64,000 bases of DNA from Leucobacter coleopterorum. Lineage in GTDB: Bacteria; Actinomycetota; Actinomycetes; Actinomycetales; Microbacteriaceae. The stretch is from NCBI RefSeq assembly GCF_011382985.1, contig NZ_CP049933.1, positions 1,736,001 to 1,800,000 of the forward strand. The letters run 5' to 3'. The notes below the pieces were generated by a model that worked only from the letters and a program-made list of their open reading frames with translations, was not told the origin of the DNA and did not search any database. Each line of letters opens with the position of its first letter. The first letter of the stretch is position 1. Of the stretch, positions 17,152-26,451 are shown in pieces. A program made the translations under genes and the position numbers.

Positions 17152-18621
17152 CTAGGTGCGCGGCATCAGGGTGTACTTGGTTGAGAGGAACTCGTGGATC
17201 CCCTCGAAGCCACCCTCACGGCCGATACCCGACTGCTTGAGCCCACCGAAGGGAGCCGCAGCGTTCGACACGAGGCCCGTGTTGAGGCCCATCATGCCGC
17301 TCTCGAGCTTCTCGATCATGCGCTGGCCACGGTGGATGTTCTCGGTGAACACGTAGCTCACGAGACCGTACTCGGTGTTGTTGGCGATCTCGACAGCTTC
17401 GTCCTCGGTGGAGAAACGAATGATGCCGAGCACGGGTCCGAAGATCTCCTCGCGCATGATGGCGGACTGCGGGCTGAGCTTGTCAATGACGGTCGGCTGG
17501 AAGAAATTGCCGGGTCCGTCAATCGTCTCACCACCGGTGACGATGGTTGCGCCGGTCTCGATGGCATCAGCCACGAGGCGAGCGGTGTTCGAGACTGCCT
17601 TGCCATCAACGAGAGCGCCGACGTCGTTGCCCTCTTCAGCGCCACGACCGATGGTCATTGCGGCAACCTTTTCGCCCACGCGACGCGCGAACTCATCAGC
17701 AACCGACTCGTGCACGATGATGCGGTTTGCCGCGGTGCACGCCTGGCCAATGTTGCGGAACTTCGCGAGCATCGCACCCTCGACCGCGCGGTCGAGATCC
17801 GCGTCTTCAAAGACAACAAACGGCGCGTTGCCACCGAGTTCCATCGAGGTGCGCAGCACGTTCTGTGCAGCAGCCTCAAGCAGCTTCACGCCAACCGGGG
17901 TTGAGCCGGTGAACGAGAGCTTACGCAGGCGCGAGTCCGAGAGCAGTGCGCTCGATTGAGCGCTCGACTTCGAGGTTGCAACAACGTTCACAACACCAGC
18001 CGGCACACCGGCCTCTTCGAGCAGCTGCGCAAAGAAGATGGTGGTGAGCGGGGTGAGCGCTGCGGGCTTGATGACCACGGTGCAACCTGCAGCAAGCGCC
18101 GGAGCGATCTTGCGGGTTGCCATCGCGAGCGGGAAGTTCCACGGCGTGATGAAGTAGCAGGGGCCAACCGGAATGTGCGAGACCACCATGTTGCCGGTGC
18201 CCTCGGGGTTCTCGCGGTAGTCGCCGCGCACGCGCACGGCTTCCTCCGAGAACCAGCGCAGGAACTCGCCACCGTAATTGACCTCGCCACGAGCCTCAGC
18301 GATGGGCTTGCCCATCTCCATCGACATCAGCAGCGCAAAGTCTTCCTTGCGCTCCATGAGCAGGTCGAAAGCACGACGCAGAATGTTCGAGCGCTCGCGC
18401 GTCGGGGTCTTTGCCCAGGAATCCTGAGCCGCAACCGCGGCGTCGAGGGCGCGTACGGCGTCTTCAACGGTCGCGTCTGCAATCGACTTGATGGTCTCGC
18501 CGGTTGCGGGATCCTGCACGTCGAGCGTTGCACCCGAGGTGGAGGCCTCCCACTTGCCGCCGATACCGAGGCCGGACTGCACGCTGTCGAGCAGCGCCTG
18601 TTCGTTGGGCTTCAAAGCCAT
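17152..18621 (-). CDS. gabD: Succinate-semialdehyde dehydrogenase
   Basis: Oxidises succinate semialdehyde, the product of GABA transamination, to succinate with NAD(P)+. The 489-residue aldehyde dehydrogenase has the NAD-binding [20 protein letters not shown] (about 148-167), the general-base segment [11 protein letters not shown] (about 254-264) and the catalytic cysteine in [12 protein letters not shown] (about 289-300). ATG 18621 is preferred over TTG 18627 because AAAGGA stands the right distance upstream. It follows gabT by 30 bases on the same strand, forming a gabTD operon ended by the hairpin at 17102. Confidence 0.92.
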   Translation of the reverse strand: MALKPNEQALLDSVQSGLGIGGKWEASTSGATLDVQDPATGETIKSIADATVEDAVRALDAAVAAQDSWAKTPTRERSNILRRAFDLLMERKEDFALLMSMEMGKPIAEARGEVNYGGEFLRWFSEEAVRVRGDYRENPEGTGNMVVSHIPVGPCYFITPWNFPLAMATRKIAPALAAGCTVVIKPAALTPLTTIFFAQLLEEAGVPAGVVNVVATSKSSAQSSALLSDSRLRKLSFTGSTPVGVKLLEAAAQNVLRTSMELGGNAPFVVFEDADLDRAVEGAMLAKFRNIGQACTAANRIIVHESVADEFARRVGEKVAAMTIGRGAEEGNDVGALVDGKAVSNTARLVADAIETGATIVTGGETIDGPGNFFQPTVIDKLSPQSAIMREEIFGPVLGIIRFSTEDEAVEIANNTEYGLVSYVFTENIHRGQRMIEKLESGMMGLNTGLVSNAAAPFGGLKQSGIGREGGFEGIHEFLSTKYTLMPRT

Positions 18622-18651
18622 AATCAATGTCCTTTCAGGAACAGTACGAAA

Positions 18652-19989
18652 CTAGTTGGCAGCCAGGGCATCCGCGACGACCTGCAGGCCCTCGCGGAGC
18701 AGCTCGTCAGAAATGGAGAGCGGCGGCAGGAATCGCACAACGTTGCCATAGGTGCCGCAGGTCAGAAGGATAACACCTTGCTCGCCGGCCTGCTTAGCGA
18801 TCGCGCCGGTCACGGCAGCGTTCGGCTCCTTCGAGCCCGACACAACAAACTCAACGGCCTTCATCGCGCCACGGCCGCGGATCTCGCCGATACGGTCATC
18901 GTTCTTTGCGAGCTCGCCGAAGAACTCATCGATGATCGCGCCGATCTCGCGGGCGCGCTCGGTGAGGTTTTCCTTCTCGTAGGTGTCGATTGTGGCGAGT
19001 GCTGCTGCACAGGCGATCGGGCTGCCGGCGTAGGTGCCGCCGAGGCCACCAGCGTGCGCGGAATCCATGATGTCGGCGCGACCAGTCACGGCCGACAGCG
19101 GCAGGCCGCCTGCGATGCCCTTAGCGGTGGTGACCATGTCGGGCACAACACCCTCGTGGTTCGCAGCGAACAGGTCGCCGGTGCGAGCAAAGCCGGTCTG
19201 TACCTCGTCGAGGATGAAGACAACGTTGTTCTCGGTAGCCCAGGCCTGCAGTGCGGGCAGGAAGCCCTCAGCGGGAGCGATGAAACCACCCTCACCCTGG
19301 ATGGGCTCAATGATGATCGCTGCGAGGTTACCCGCGCCGACCTGCTTCTCGATCTGCGTCAGCGCAACCTTGGCCGCCTCTGCACCGGAGAGTCCGTCAC
19401 GGAAGGGGTACGAGGTGGGAACGCGGTAGACCTCGGGAGCGAAGGGGCCAAAGCCATCCTTGTAAGGGATATTCTTAGCGGTCATTCCCATGGTGAGGTT
19501 CGTGCGGCCGTGGTAGGCGTGGTCGAACACAACGACGCCGTTCTTCTTAGTGAAGTGGCGGGCGATCTTGATGGCGTTCTCAACGGCCTCAGCACCCGAG
19601 TTGAACAGTGCCGAGCGCTTCTCGTGATCGCCGGGGATCAGCTCGTTGAGCTTTTCAGCAACCTTGACGTAGCCGTCGTAGGGAGTGACAGTGAAGCAGG
19701 TGTGCGTGAACTGCTGCACCTGATTCACAACAGCCTCAACAACGGCAGGAGCCGAGTTGCCCACACCTGTCACGGCGATGCCGGAGCCGAGGTCGATCAG
19801 CGAGTTGCCGTCAGCGTCAACCATGACGCCGCCGCCAGCTGCAACGATCGAAACGGGGAGAGCCACACCAACGCCAGCAGCAACGGCGGCGTTCTTGCGG
19901 GCCATCATCTCCTGCGACTTTGGGCCGGGGATCGAGGTAACGAGCTTGCGCTCCTGCGGAAGCGAGGGGCCGCCGACGAGTTCAGTCAT
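18652..19989 (-). CDS. gabT: 4-aminobutyrate--2-oxoglutarate transaminase
   Basis: A PLP-dependent class III aminotransferase that converts GABA and 2-oxoglutarate to succinate semialdehyde and glutamate. The 445-residue protein shows FNSGAEAVENAIKIAR (about 110-125), the PLP-binding DEVQTGFARTG (about 245-255) and the Schiff-base lysine in TTAKGIAGGLPLSA (about 274-287). The start at 19989 has AAGGAG seven bases upstream; the longer open frame lacks one. It is divergent from the PucR regulator at 20160 and followed by gabD. Together they feed GABA carbon into the TCA cycle. Confidence 0.94.
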   Translation of the reverse strand: MTELVGGPSLPQERKLVTSIPGPKSQEMMARKNAAVAAGVGVALPVSIVAAGGGVMVDADGNSLIDLGSGIAVTGVGNSAPAVVEAVVNQVQQFTHTCFTVTPYDGYVKVAEKLNELIPGDHEKRSALFNSGAEAVENAIKIARHFTKKNGVVVFDHAYHGRTNLTMGMTAKNIPYKDGFGPFAPEVYRVPTSYPFRDGLSGAEAAKVALTQIEKQVGAGNLAAIIIEPIQGEGGFIAPAEGFLPALQAWATENNVVFILDEVQTGFARTGDLFAANHEGVVPDMVTTAKGIAGGLPLSAVTGRADIMDSAHAGGLGGTYAGSPIACAAALATIDTYEKENLTERAREIGAIIDEFFGELAKNDDRIGEIRGRGAMKAVEFVVSGSKEPNAAVTGAIAKQAGEQGVILLTCGTYGNVVRFLPPLSISDELLREGLQVVADALAAN

Positions 19990-20159
19990 GGAGTTCTCCT
20001 TGTAAGTGAGGGGTGAGCACCGAGCCGTCAACGCGACCCGATGCGGTACCGGATCAGCCTAGCCTTAGGCACCGACAACAAGTCATGCCACAATGGAGTC
20101 ATTCAAATAAGAGTTTCACCACTCTGGCACGGCGTGTTTCGCGACACTCGAGGGGAACT

Positions 20160-21768
20160 ATGAGTCAGGCTTCACCACGCCCGGAGGCGACCCACCTTAC
20201 TGGGCTGAGCGGATCCTCGTACCCAACAATCGAGCTGGGAGAGCTGCTCCACCAGTACACGCTCAGCCTCGTGATTATCGCGGGGGCGAGCGATGACACT
20301 GAGGCTCGACCCGTGCGCTGGGTGCACAGCAGCGAACTCGAAGACCCCACCCCTTTTCTCCCCCGCGCACCGTGCTTCTCACAACCGGTGCCCGCTTCTC
20401 AGATATCGCTGACCAGCACGCAGCAGACGCTTACGTGCAGCGCCTCATCGACGCAGACACCACCGCTCTCGGTATCGCCGTCGGCCTACATTGGGATCGC
20501 GTGCCTGCGACCTTCGTGAGTGCGTGCGACAGGCTCGGGCTCCCCCTGTTTCGTGTACCCTACGACACCTCATTTATCGCGGTGGTACAAGCTGCGGCGC
20601 GCTTGCTCGACACTCGCCTGCGCGAACGCGACATCTGGGCCCTCGATTCTCAGCGGGCCGTCACCAATGCCTCGATGCACCGCAACGGACTCGGTGCCGC
20701 AATCCGCGAGGCCGCCTCACGGCTTGGCAGGTGGGTCGGGATCACGGATCGCTCCGGCCGCCTCGTCGAGTTTGCCCCGCAATCCGCGAGAAAACGGATC
20801 CAGCCGGAGTGGATTCGCAGAGAGACCCGCCGCCTCATCGAGCGCGGAGCGAGCGCGGGACGCATCGGTACGGCACCCAACACGGAAGGCAATGACGGCC
20901 CAGGTATGCAAATGCAGGCCCTCGGCCGGGAAGGCCGTGTGCTCGGTGTACTCGTAGTTGAGGATCACGGCGCCCCCGATCACGCCGAGCGCGCTTTGCT
21001 CGGGCTTGTGACGGCGCTCGCAACGATTCAGCTAGAACACCGCGCCGGGCTCGACAGCGCGGCCGCCACACTTCGCACGGCGATCGTGCAGGCCCTTATC
21101 GCGCAAGATCTGCCGCTCGCCGAGAAACTCGCCTCAGGAGTGCTGGCGCGCGTTCCACGGGAGCCGGTCGTTGCCCTGCGTTTGTCTCCCCCGACAGGTA
21201 TCGCTTCATCGTTTGTGCAGGATCTCGAGTCTCTCGACGCGGGTAGCCCGGGCTGATTCGCGCCACTCTCGAAGACGGACCCGTGATCCTCGCGGAAACA
21301 CGCCACTTACCCGCGCTACGGCGCCTGTTGCTTGCCTACCGCGTACCGAGTGGCGTGTCAGATCGCGGCCCCCTGAGCGAACTGCCGCGTTTGCTCGGTG
21401 AGGCCAATCGTGCCCTCGAGCACTCACTGGCGAACGACGCGGATGCCCCGGTCGACTACGTGCCCGCCCTGCACGACGGCGTACTGCACCTGCTCGGAGA
21501 CCACCCAGAAGCCTTGCAGCGGGCCACCGGGTTGCTGGCCCCGATCCGTAATCACGACCATCGCCATGGCGACAGCATCGAAGCCAGCCTGCGCACCTGG
21601 CTCAGCCACCACGGTCAGACGAGCCCCGCAGCGGCCGAACTCGGAGTGCATCGCCACACGCTGCGAACAAGAGTGCAGACCGCCGCGAACCTGCTGCAGA
21701 GCGACCTCGACTCCCCCGACACGCGCGCCGAGCTGTGGGCGGCGCTGCGGCTGCTTGACGCAGGGTAG
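20160..21768 (+). CDS. PucR-family regulator, GabR-like (two one-base deletions in this sequence)
   Basis: About 535 residues once two bases are restored. An N-terminal PucR domain (TIELGELLHQYTLSLVIIAG ... RWVHSSELEDPTPFLP) is interrupted at the C5 run 20360-20364 and continues VLLTTGARFSDIADQHAADA. A GAF-like middle follows, broken again at CCCGGG 21247-21252, and the C-terminal helix-turn-helix is ELGVHRHTLRTRVQTAANLL. In Corynebacterium the PucR-type GabR activates gabTD. This gene's divergent position beside gabT suggests the same role. The 170-base gap 19990-20159 must hold both promoters; no clear operator was found. Confidence 0.82.
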
Positions 21769-21798
21769 CGCCGCCCGATAAGTGCCGTCAGGCGCCAG

Positions 21799-22971
21799 CT
21801 ACCATGTTTCTCCGGATCGCTCCGGAACACTAGCTACGACCGTCGCTTTGATCTCAGAGAGGTAGCTCGTTTCACCCTCCGGATTGGTAACACGATAACC
21901 GAGGAAAAGCCCCGTCTTCTTCTCGAACACAAAATAGTGCGATTCCGCACCCTCACCGCCGCTACAGTTCAGTTTTACGGCCACTCGGCTATCATCATCA
22001 ACCGCAACGGGGTCAGTGACCAATTCCGAACAATCCAAGTTAGCAAGGAGTTCTAAACCCGCAGCACGTAACCCTGCGGGTTGTGCCAAGTTAGTGATCA
22101 CCGGAGTCAGCCATCTGACTATGTCACCTTCAGGCACCTCCACCGGATTTCCGCCATCATCAGTGTATGCAACCATTGAGGCGTTGATTTCTTCAATGTA
22201 CTTACGTAAACTCACGGGATCGTGCGGAGCTTTTTCATAGATTTCTTTCTCAGCCTCCCTACTCGCAACCACATCGGGCATCTCAAGCTCGTCCGGTGTC
22301 AGCGGCGGTTTCCCGCCGGGCAGCACCTCATCGGCACCACTTCCGCGGGTCAAGAAGCTACCATTCTCAACAGCAGTTCTTGCGATCTGCTCAGCACGTG
22401 CATCATTGAGCGGCCGAACCACACCCAGGAATTTCGGATCACCGCTCCGTCGAATCCAGTCACCATTGGTGTCTGCAGGCACATAGGTGATATTCGTCAT
22501 ACCTACCCGGTAGTGGACCCCCTGATCGATGTAAGCGCTTTCATCTGTGCGACTCTCGTCAAAGTACGCAGGATCAGAATAGTCAGCGTTGAGATGCTCA
22601 GAAGTCTCGACCAACCGCAAATATTGACCAGGTTGTAACGCAGCGTCTGAAACTTCGATATTGTGTGCTGCCTTCTTCAGCATCGCGGCTGCGGGTGTCG
22701 CGGCTGCGGGTGTCTGAGTCATCTGAGGTCCTGGCAAAACTAGCGACACGACCATCGAAGCGACAGCAATGCCCGCAAATGCTGTGATCGGCACCCAGCG
22801 TCGACGAAGTGTTCGCCGCGCTCGCCCTGCTCTCAAATTGGCGCTGCTACGAGCGATAATTTCGCGTTCGAACCTCGCACGACCGACGGACAGATTCTCG
22901 CTGTCCATCTCAAGATTATCGCCGCGTGCCTCCCGCAACATCCGCAGTTCACCCGTATCAAACTCGTTCAT
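21799..22971 (-). CDS. CU044_5270-type membrane protein, partner of the ECF sigma factor
   Basis: The 390-residue protein has a cytoplasmic head (about 1-75), one membrane segment (VPITAFAGIAVASMVVSLVL) and a large extracytoplasmic domain with YLRLVETSEH and a GYRVTNPEGETSY end. This is the family usually found directly after ECF sigma factors in actinobacteria, where it likely acts as an anti-sigma-type or signal-sensing partner. The ATG 22971 has GGAGG just upstream and overlaps the sigma stop by 14 bases, so translation is coupled. The long upstream extension of the frame runs antisense-like through the sigma gene and is rejected. Confidence 0.8.
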   Translation of the reverse strand: MNEFDTGELRMLREARGDNLEMDSENLSVGRARFEREIIARSSANLRAGRARRTLRRRWVPITAFAGIAVASMVVSLVLPGPQMTQTPAAATPAAAMLKKAAHNIEVSDAALQPGQYLRLVETSEHLNADYSDPAYFDESRTDESAYIDQGVHYRVGMTNITYVPADTNGDWIRRSGDPKFLGVVRPLNDARAEQIARTAVENGSFLTRGSGADEVLPGGKPPLTPDELEMPDVVASREAEKEIYEKAPHDPVSLRKYIEEINASMVAYTDDGGNPVEVPEGDIVRWLTPVITNLAQPAGLRAAGLELLANLDCSELVTDPVAVDDDSRVAVKLNCSGGEGAESHYFVFEKKTGLFLGYRVTNPEGETSYLSEIKATVVASVPERSGETW

Positions 22972-23598
22972 GTTGTACCTCCGTTTCACGCGCGAGACCC
23001 GCATTACCGCGAACCTTGCCCGCTTCAAGATGTGTGCGTAGTGTTTTGCGGACGCGATGCAGTCGTGACCGCACGGTGCCCTCTGGTATGCCGAGCGCCT
23101 CGGCAATGCCCACGGAATCAAGCTCCGACCAGGCACAAAGCGTGAGAACGTCGCGATCCCGCTTCGGAAGCTTCGCGACGGCAAGTGCGATTGAGCTCAT
23201 TGCCAGACCCGCATCGATCCGATCATCGGCTTCGCCGCTGGGGTCGTAGACAGCGTGCACTGTGCCGTCTCCGCCAAGCCCCTGCGATGCCGCAGTTGCA
23301 CGCCACGATGCAATCTCGTCACGTCTTCGACGGCGGATCAGCCGGGTCGCGATCCCGAGCAACCACGGCAGCGCGGTCTGCACCGCCGTGTCGTAGCGAT
23401 CCCGCAGCTCGAACGCGACCAGAAATGTGTCACTTGTCAGATCGTCGGCATGCTCCCGACCGAGCCGTGAAGCCGAATACCGAAACACCGCTCGGGCGTG
23501 CCTGTCATAGAGCTTCGCAAACACATCTGGAGCATCGCGCGAGCGAGCCACGATGTTCGCGTCGGTGTCATCAGCACCGAGGGGTTTATGTTGTCCAT
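22958..23598 (-). CDS. ECF sigma factor (start uncertain, possible one-base deletion)
   Basis: Region 2 is DVFAKLYDRHARAVFRYSAS ... DDLTSDTFLVAF, region 4 LPKRDRDVLTLCAWSELDSV ... IPEGTVRSRLHRVRKTL. From GTG 23551 the protein has 197 residues but no ribosome site. Reading on, the sequence GADDTDANIVARSRDAP continues in frame upstream without a start codon. An ATG at 23598 (MDNINP) joins it if one G is added to the run 23581-23584, giving a natural N-terminus of about 213 residues. I list the longer extent; a GTG start at 23551 is the alternative. It likely controls itself and the partner gene. Confidence 0.82.
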
Positions 23599-23646
23599 AC
23601 TGAGTATTGCCAGGAGGACCACCGTACGTTCACAATTGCTTTCGGG

Positions 23647-24675
23647 TCACCCGGCAACAAGGCCAGGTAATTGGATCGTGTACGGATCCCACCCTCGCGA
23701 TTCGTAGGGCTGCTCGTCGAGATGCAACAACACATCTCCCACCGCTTGCTCGATTACGTATCCAATCGGGTGAAACCCCTCTGGCAGCGTTGCGCCGTCC
23801 GGGAACGTGGCCAGCAATCCGTGATCCTCGCCTCCGGCAAGCATTGCTGCGATCGGCACGGACACAGCCTCCTGCATTCCAAACGCATCGGCAAGCAATC
23901 TTGAATCGAGGCGGATCGCAACCCCACTCGCCTGGGCCAGGCGTTCCGCATCAACCGAGAGCGAGTCAGAGACGTCCATCATGGCGGTTGCGGATCCCCC
24001 GGCGATCACCCCGAGCGGAATCGGCGGGGTGGGGGCGAGCTGTGCTGCCAGCACTTCGGGGTGCCGCTCCCAGAGGGCTGCGAGCGAACGACCGTGGGCC
24101 GATCCGTCCTCTTCAATTGCATGAGCGAACAACAGAGACAGTCCCAACCCCGCAAGTCCGAGGTCCCCCGCGTAGGCAAGCTGGTCACCGGGCTGTGCGC
24201 CGGACCTCGTCACGGGGCTGTGGCCCTCCATATCGCCGAGAGCCGTTACCGCGGCCGTGATCACCGGAGCGGTGCCAAGATCCCCACCAACAACACCGCA
24301 GCCGGGAGCCATCGCCTCGCACGCCGCTGTCAGCCCGGCGGCGATGTCTTCAAGAAGCGTCACTGGGGTGTCCCGCGGAACGGCAAGCGATACCGTCAGT
24401 CCAATCGGACGCGCACCCATCGCGGCGACGTCCGAGAGATTTGTGGCGGCGAGCTTCCACCCCAGTTCAAAGCCGCTGTGCCAGGCACGCCGAAAGTCAG
24501 GGCCCTCAACCATGGTGTCACTCGTCACAACCAGTTCACCCTGCAGCCGCATAACTGCGCAGTCGTCTCCCGGTCCGAGCGTCGCGGCCATAGCTGGCCG
24601 CAATTGAGCAAGCACCCGCTGCAGCACTCCGCTCTCCCCGAGCTCACCCACGGTCGATCCTTGGTCTCTTGGCAT
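23647..24675 (-). CDS. thiL: Thiamine-monophosphate kinase
   Basis: Phosphorylates thiamine phosphate to thiamine diphosphate, the active cofactor. The 342-residue protein has the family's metal/nucleotide motifs: GPGDDCAVM (about 35-43), SDTMVEGPDF (about 52-61), NLSDVAAMGA (about 79-88) and DVSDSLSVDAERLA (about 229-242). In most actinobacteria thiL follows ddl and DUF3515 closely. Here the DUF3515 gene lies on the opposite strand between ddl and thiL. Confidence 0.93.
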   Translation of the reverse strand: MPRDQGSTVGELGESGVLQRVLAQLRPAMAATLGPGDDCAVMRLQGELVVTSDTMVEGPDFRRAWHSGFELGWKLAATNLSDVAAMGARPIGLTVSLAVPRDTPVTLLEDIAAGLTAACEAMAPGCGVVGGDLGTAPVITAAVTALGDMEGHSPVTRSGAQPGDQLAYAGDLGLAGLGLSLLFAHAIEEDGSAHGRSLAALWERHPEVLAAQLAPTPPIPLGVIAGGSATAMMDVSDSLSVDAERLAQASGVAIRLDSRLLADAFGMQEAVSVPIAAMLAGGEDHGLLATFPDGATLPEGFHPIGYVIEQAVGDVLLHLDEQPYESRGWDPYTIQLPGLVAG

Positions 24676-24769
24676 GCCCTCAACGCTATCGCTTTGGGGG
24701 TTGAGAACGCCCCGAGATTTGAGCTAAGACTGACGTTCTACACAACCTGCCAGCGGTAGGGTAAAGGTT

Positions 24770-25270
24770 GTGAGTTTCCATCAGGCCAGGCCCCGTCGCA
24801 TGATCTTCTCCGCCGCTGCAATGATCGCCGCGATATCGCTCGCGTCGTTTCTCACCGGCTGTGCCGGTGAGGTACCGATGGAGCCTGCAAAAGACGCGAA
24901 CAACCCGGCATGTGCCGACGTTACGGTTCGGCTGCCCAAGACCGTGGCTGGTCTTGATAAGCGCAGTACAAACGCGCAGGCCACGGGAGCCTGGGGCGAT
25001 CCTCCCGCTATACAGCTGAAGTGCGGGATCGAGCCCAGCGGCCCCACAACTGATCTCTGTGCAACTGTGAACGGAGTCGACTGGATCATTGACGAGTCAG
25101 CTGCACCAATTTATCGATTCGAGGCCTATGGTCGCTCCCCTGGGCTCGAAGTTTTTGTCGACTCCGAGAAAGTCAGCGGCACCGACGTCGTTACTGATTT
25201 GAACGCCGCGGCAAAACAACTCCCGCAGAAGCGCAAGTGCACAAACCCGAACGATAACCTCGGCCTCTAG
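24770..25270 (+). CDS. DUF3515 family lipoprotein
   Basis: This 166-residue exported protein has an N-terminal hydrophobic segment that ends in a lipobox, LTGC at about residues 28-31, so it is probably lipid-anchored. The mature part has WGDPPAIQLKCGIEPSGPT, the conserved WGDPPIVLRCG-type motif of DUF3515. The family sits between ddl and thiL in actinobacteria and is of unknown function. GTG 24770 is the start. It faces ddl tail-to-tail with only 40 bases between them. Confidence 0.82.
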   Translation: MSFHQARPRRMIFSAAAMIAAISLASFLTGCAGEVPMEPAKDANNPACADVTVRLPKTVAGLDKRSTNAQATGAWGDPPAIQLKCGIEPSGPTTDLCATVNGVDWIIDESAAPIYRFEAYGRSPGLEVFVDSEKVSGTDVVTDLNAAAKQLPQKRKCTNPNDNLGL

Positions 25271-25310
25271 CCTGTACGGACGCTCAAGGCTCGACACTCG
25301 AAACAACACC

Positions 25311-26429
25311 CTAGTACGCAGCGGGCCGCTCAATCGCAAGTTCGATCAGCTCCGTGATTAGATCGGTGTATTCCACCCCTGAGGCCTCCCACAGTCGCGG
25401 GTACATCGAGATTGGCGTGAACCCGGGCAGCGTGTTGATCTCATTGAGCACCGGCCCATCTTCGGTCAAGAAGAAGTCGATGCGCGAGAGACCTGCGCAC
25501 TGCGCAACTTCAAAGGCCAGCACGGCGGCATCGCGGATCGCAGCGAACTCAGCGTCTGTCACCTTTGCTGGCAGTTCGAGGTCGACACCGGCAGCGCCCA
25601 GGTACTTCGCCTCGAAGTCGTAGAACTCGCGCCCTGAGAATACAATCTCACCAATCACGCTGCTGGTGCGCGGAGCACTCTCGCCACGCCCCTCAAGCAC
25701 TGCGATCTCGACCTCGCGTCCGGTCACCCCGGACTCAATCAGCACGGTGCGGTCTTCGGCAAAAGCCACTTCAAGCGCTGCGGGAATACCCGAGGCATCC
25801 GCGACTTTTGTCACCCCGACGCTCGAACCGGCCCTGGCTGGCTTCACAAACAGAGGGTACTGCAGATCCTTGTCGAGTGAATCAACGAGCGAGGGATCCC
25901 GCGCGATCTGGTCCCGAGTCACGGTCTTCCAGGGGGCAACAGCGATCCCGGCATCGGCCAGCACTGTCTTCACAACGTGCTTATCCATGCAGAGCGCCGA
26001 GCCGAGCACTCCACTACCCACATACGGCAGATCAACAAGGTCAAGCATGCCCTGAACGGTGCCATCTTCGCCATATGGACCGTGCAGCATCGGCAGCACG
26101 GCGTCAACGTGCCCGAGCGTGTGCAGATCTCCGGTCTGCTCGATGACGGTGAGGGTGCGAGTGTTTGTTGACGCGGGCCAGAGCACCCGCGTGCCGTTGT
26201 CATGCACCTCGGGCAAGGCCCCAGCCTCGAGCCGGTAGCTTTCGAGATCGCTCTCCTGCATCAGCACGGTCGCGCCCTGCTTCGTGAGGCCCACGAGGAT
26301 CACGTCAAACAGTGAGCGATCAATGGCCCGCAACACTCCCGCGGCGGTCACACAGCTAATGCCGTGCTCGCTTGAACGCCCACCGAAGAGCAGAACAACG
26401 GTCTTTTTGGTCGAGGCTACATCGGTCAT
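25311..26429 (-). CDS. ddl: D-alanine--D-alanine ligase
   Basis: Joins two D-alanines with ATP for peptidoglycan precursor synthesis. The 372-residue ATP-grasp enzyme has the N-terminal LFGGRSSEHGISC (about 12-24), HGPYGEDGTVQG (about 112-123), the ATP-loop PARAGSSVGVTKV (about 196-208) and the C-terminal NEINTLPGFTPISMYP. It lies 22 bases after gpsA in the leuCD-murA-plsC-gpsA-ddl run. ATG 26429 is preferred to the longer frame, which overlaps gpsA and has no ribosome site. Confidence 0.95.
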   Translation of the reverse strand: MTDVASTKKTVVLLFGGRSSEHGISCVTAAGVLRAIDRSLFDVILVGLTKQGATVLMQESDLESYRLEAGALPEVHDNGTRVLWPASTNTRTLTVIEQTGDLHTLGHVDAVLPMLHGPYGEDGTVQGMLDLVDLPYVGSGVLGSALCMDKHVVKTVLADAGIAVAPWKTVTRDQIARDPSLVDSLDKDLQYPLFVKPARAGSSVGVTKVADASGIPAALEVAFAEDRTVLIESGVTGREVEIAVLEGRGESAPRTSSVIGEIVFSGREFYDFEAKYLGAAGVDLELPAKVTDAEFAAIRDAAVLAFEVAQCAGLSRIDFFLTEDGPVLNEINTLPGFTPISMYPRLWEASGVEYTDLITELIELAIERPAAY

Positions 26430-26451
26430 GCGGACTTCCCCTTCATCAGAT

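Noticed and set aside
17956..20016. 686-codon plus-strand ORF opposite gabD and gabT
   Set aside because: A shadow frame of two clear enzymes, rich in His/Gly/Arg without any domain; typical antisense opening in GC-rich genes.
21799..23184. 461-codon reading of the sigma partner gene
   Set aside because: The first 71 codons overlap the sigma gene and look random; the ATG at 22971 has a strong GGAGG site.
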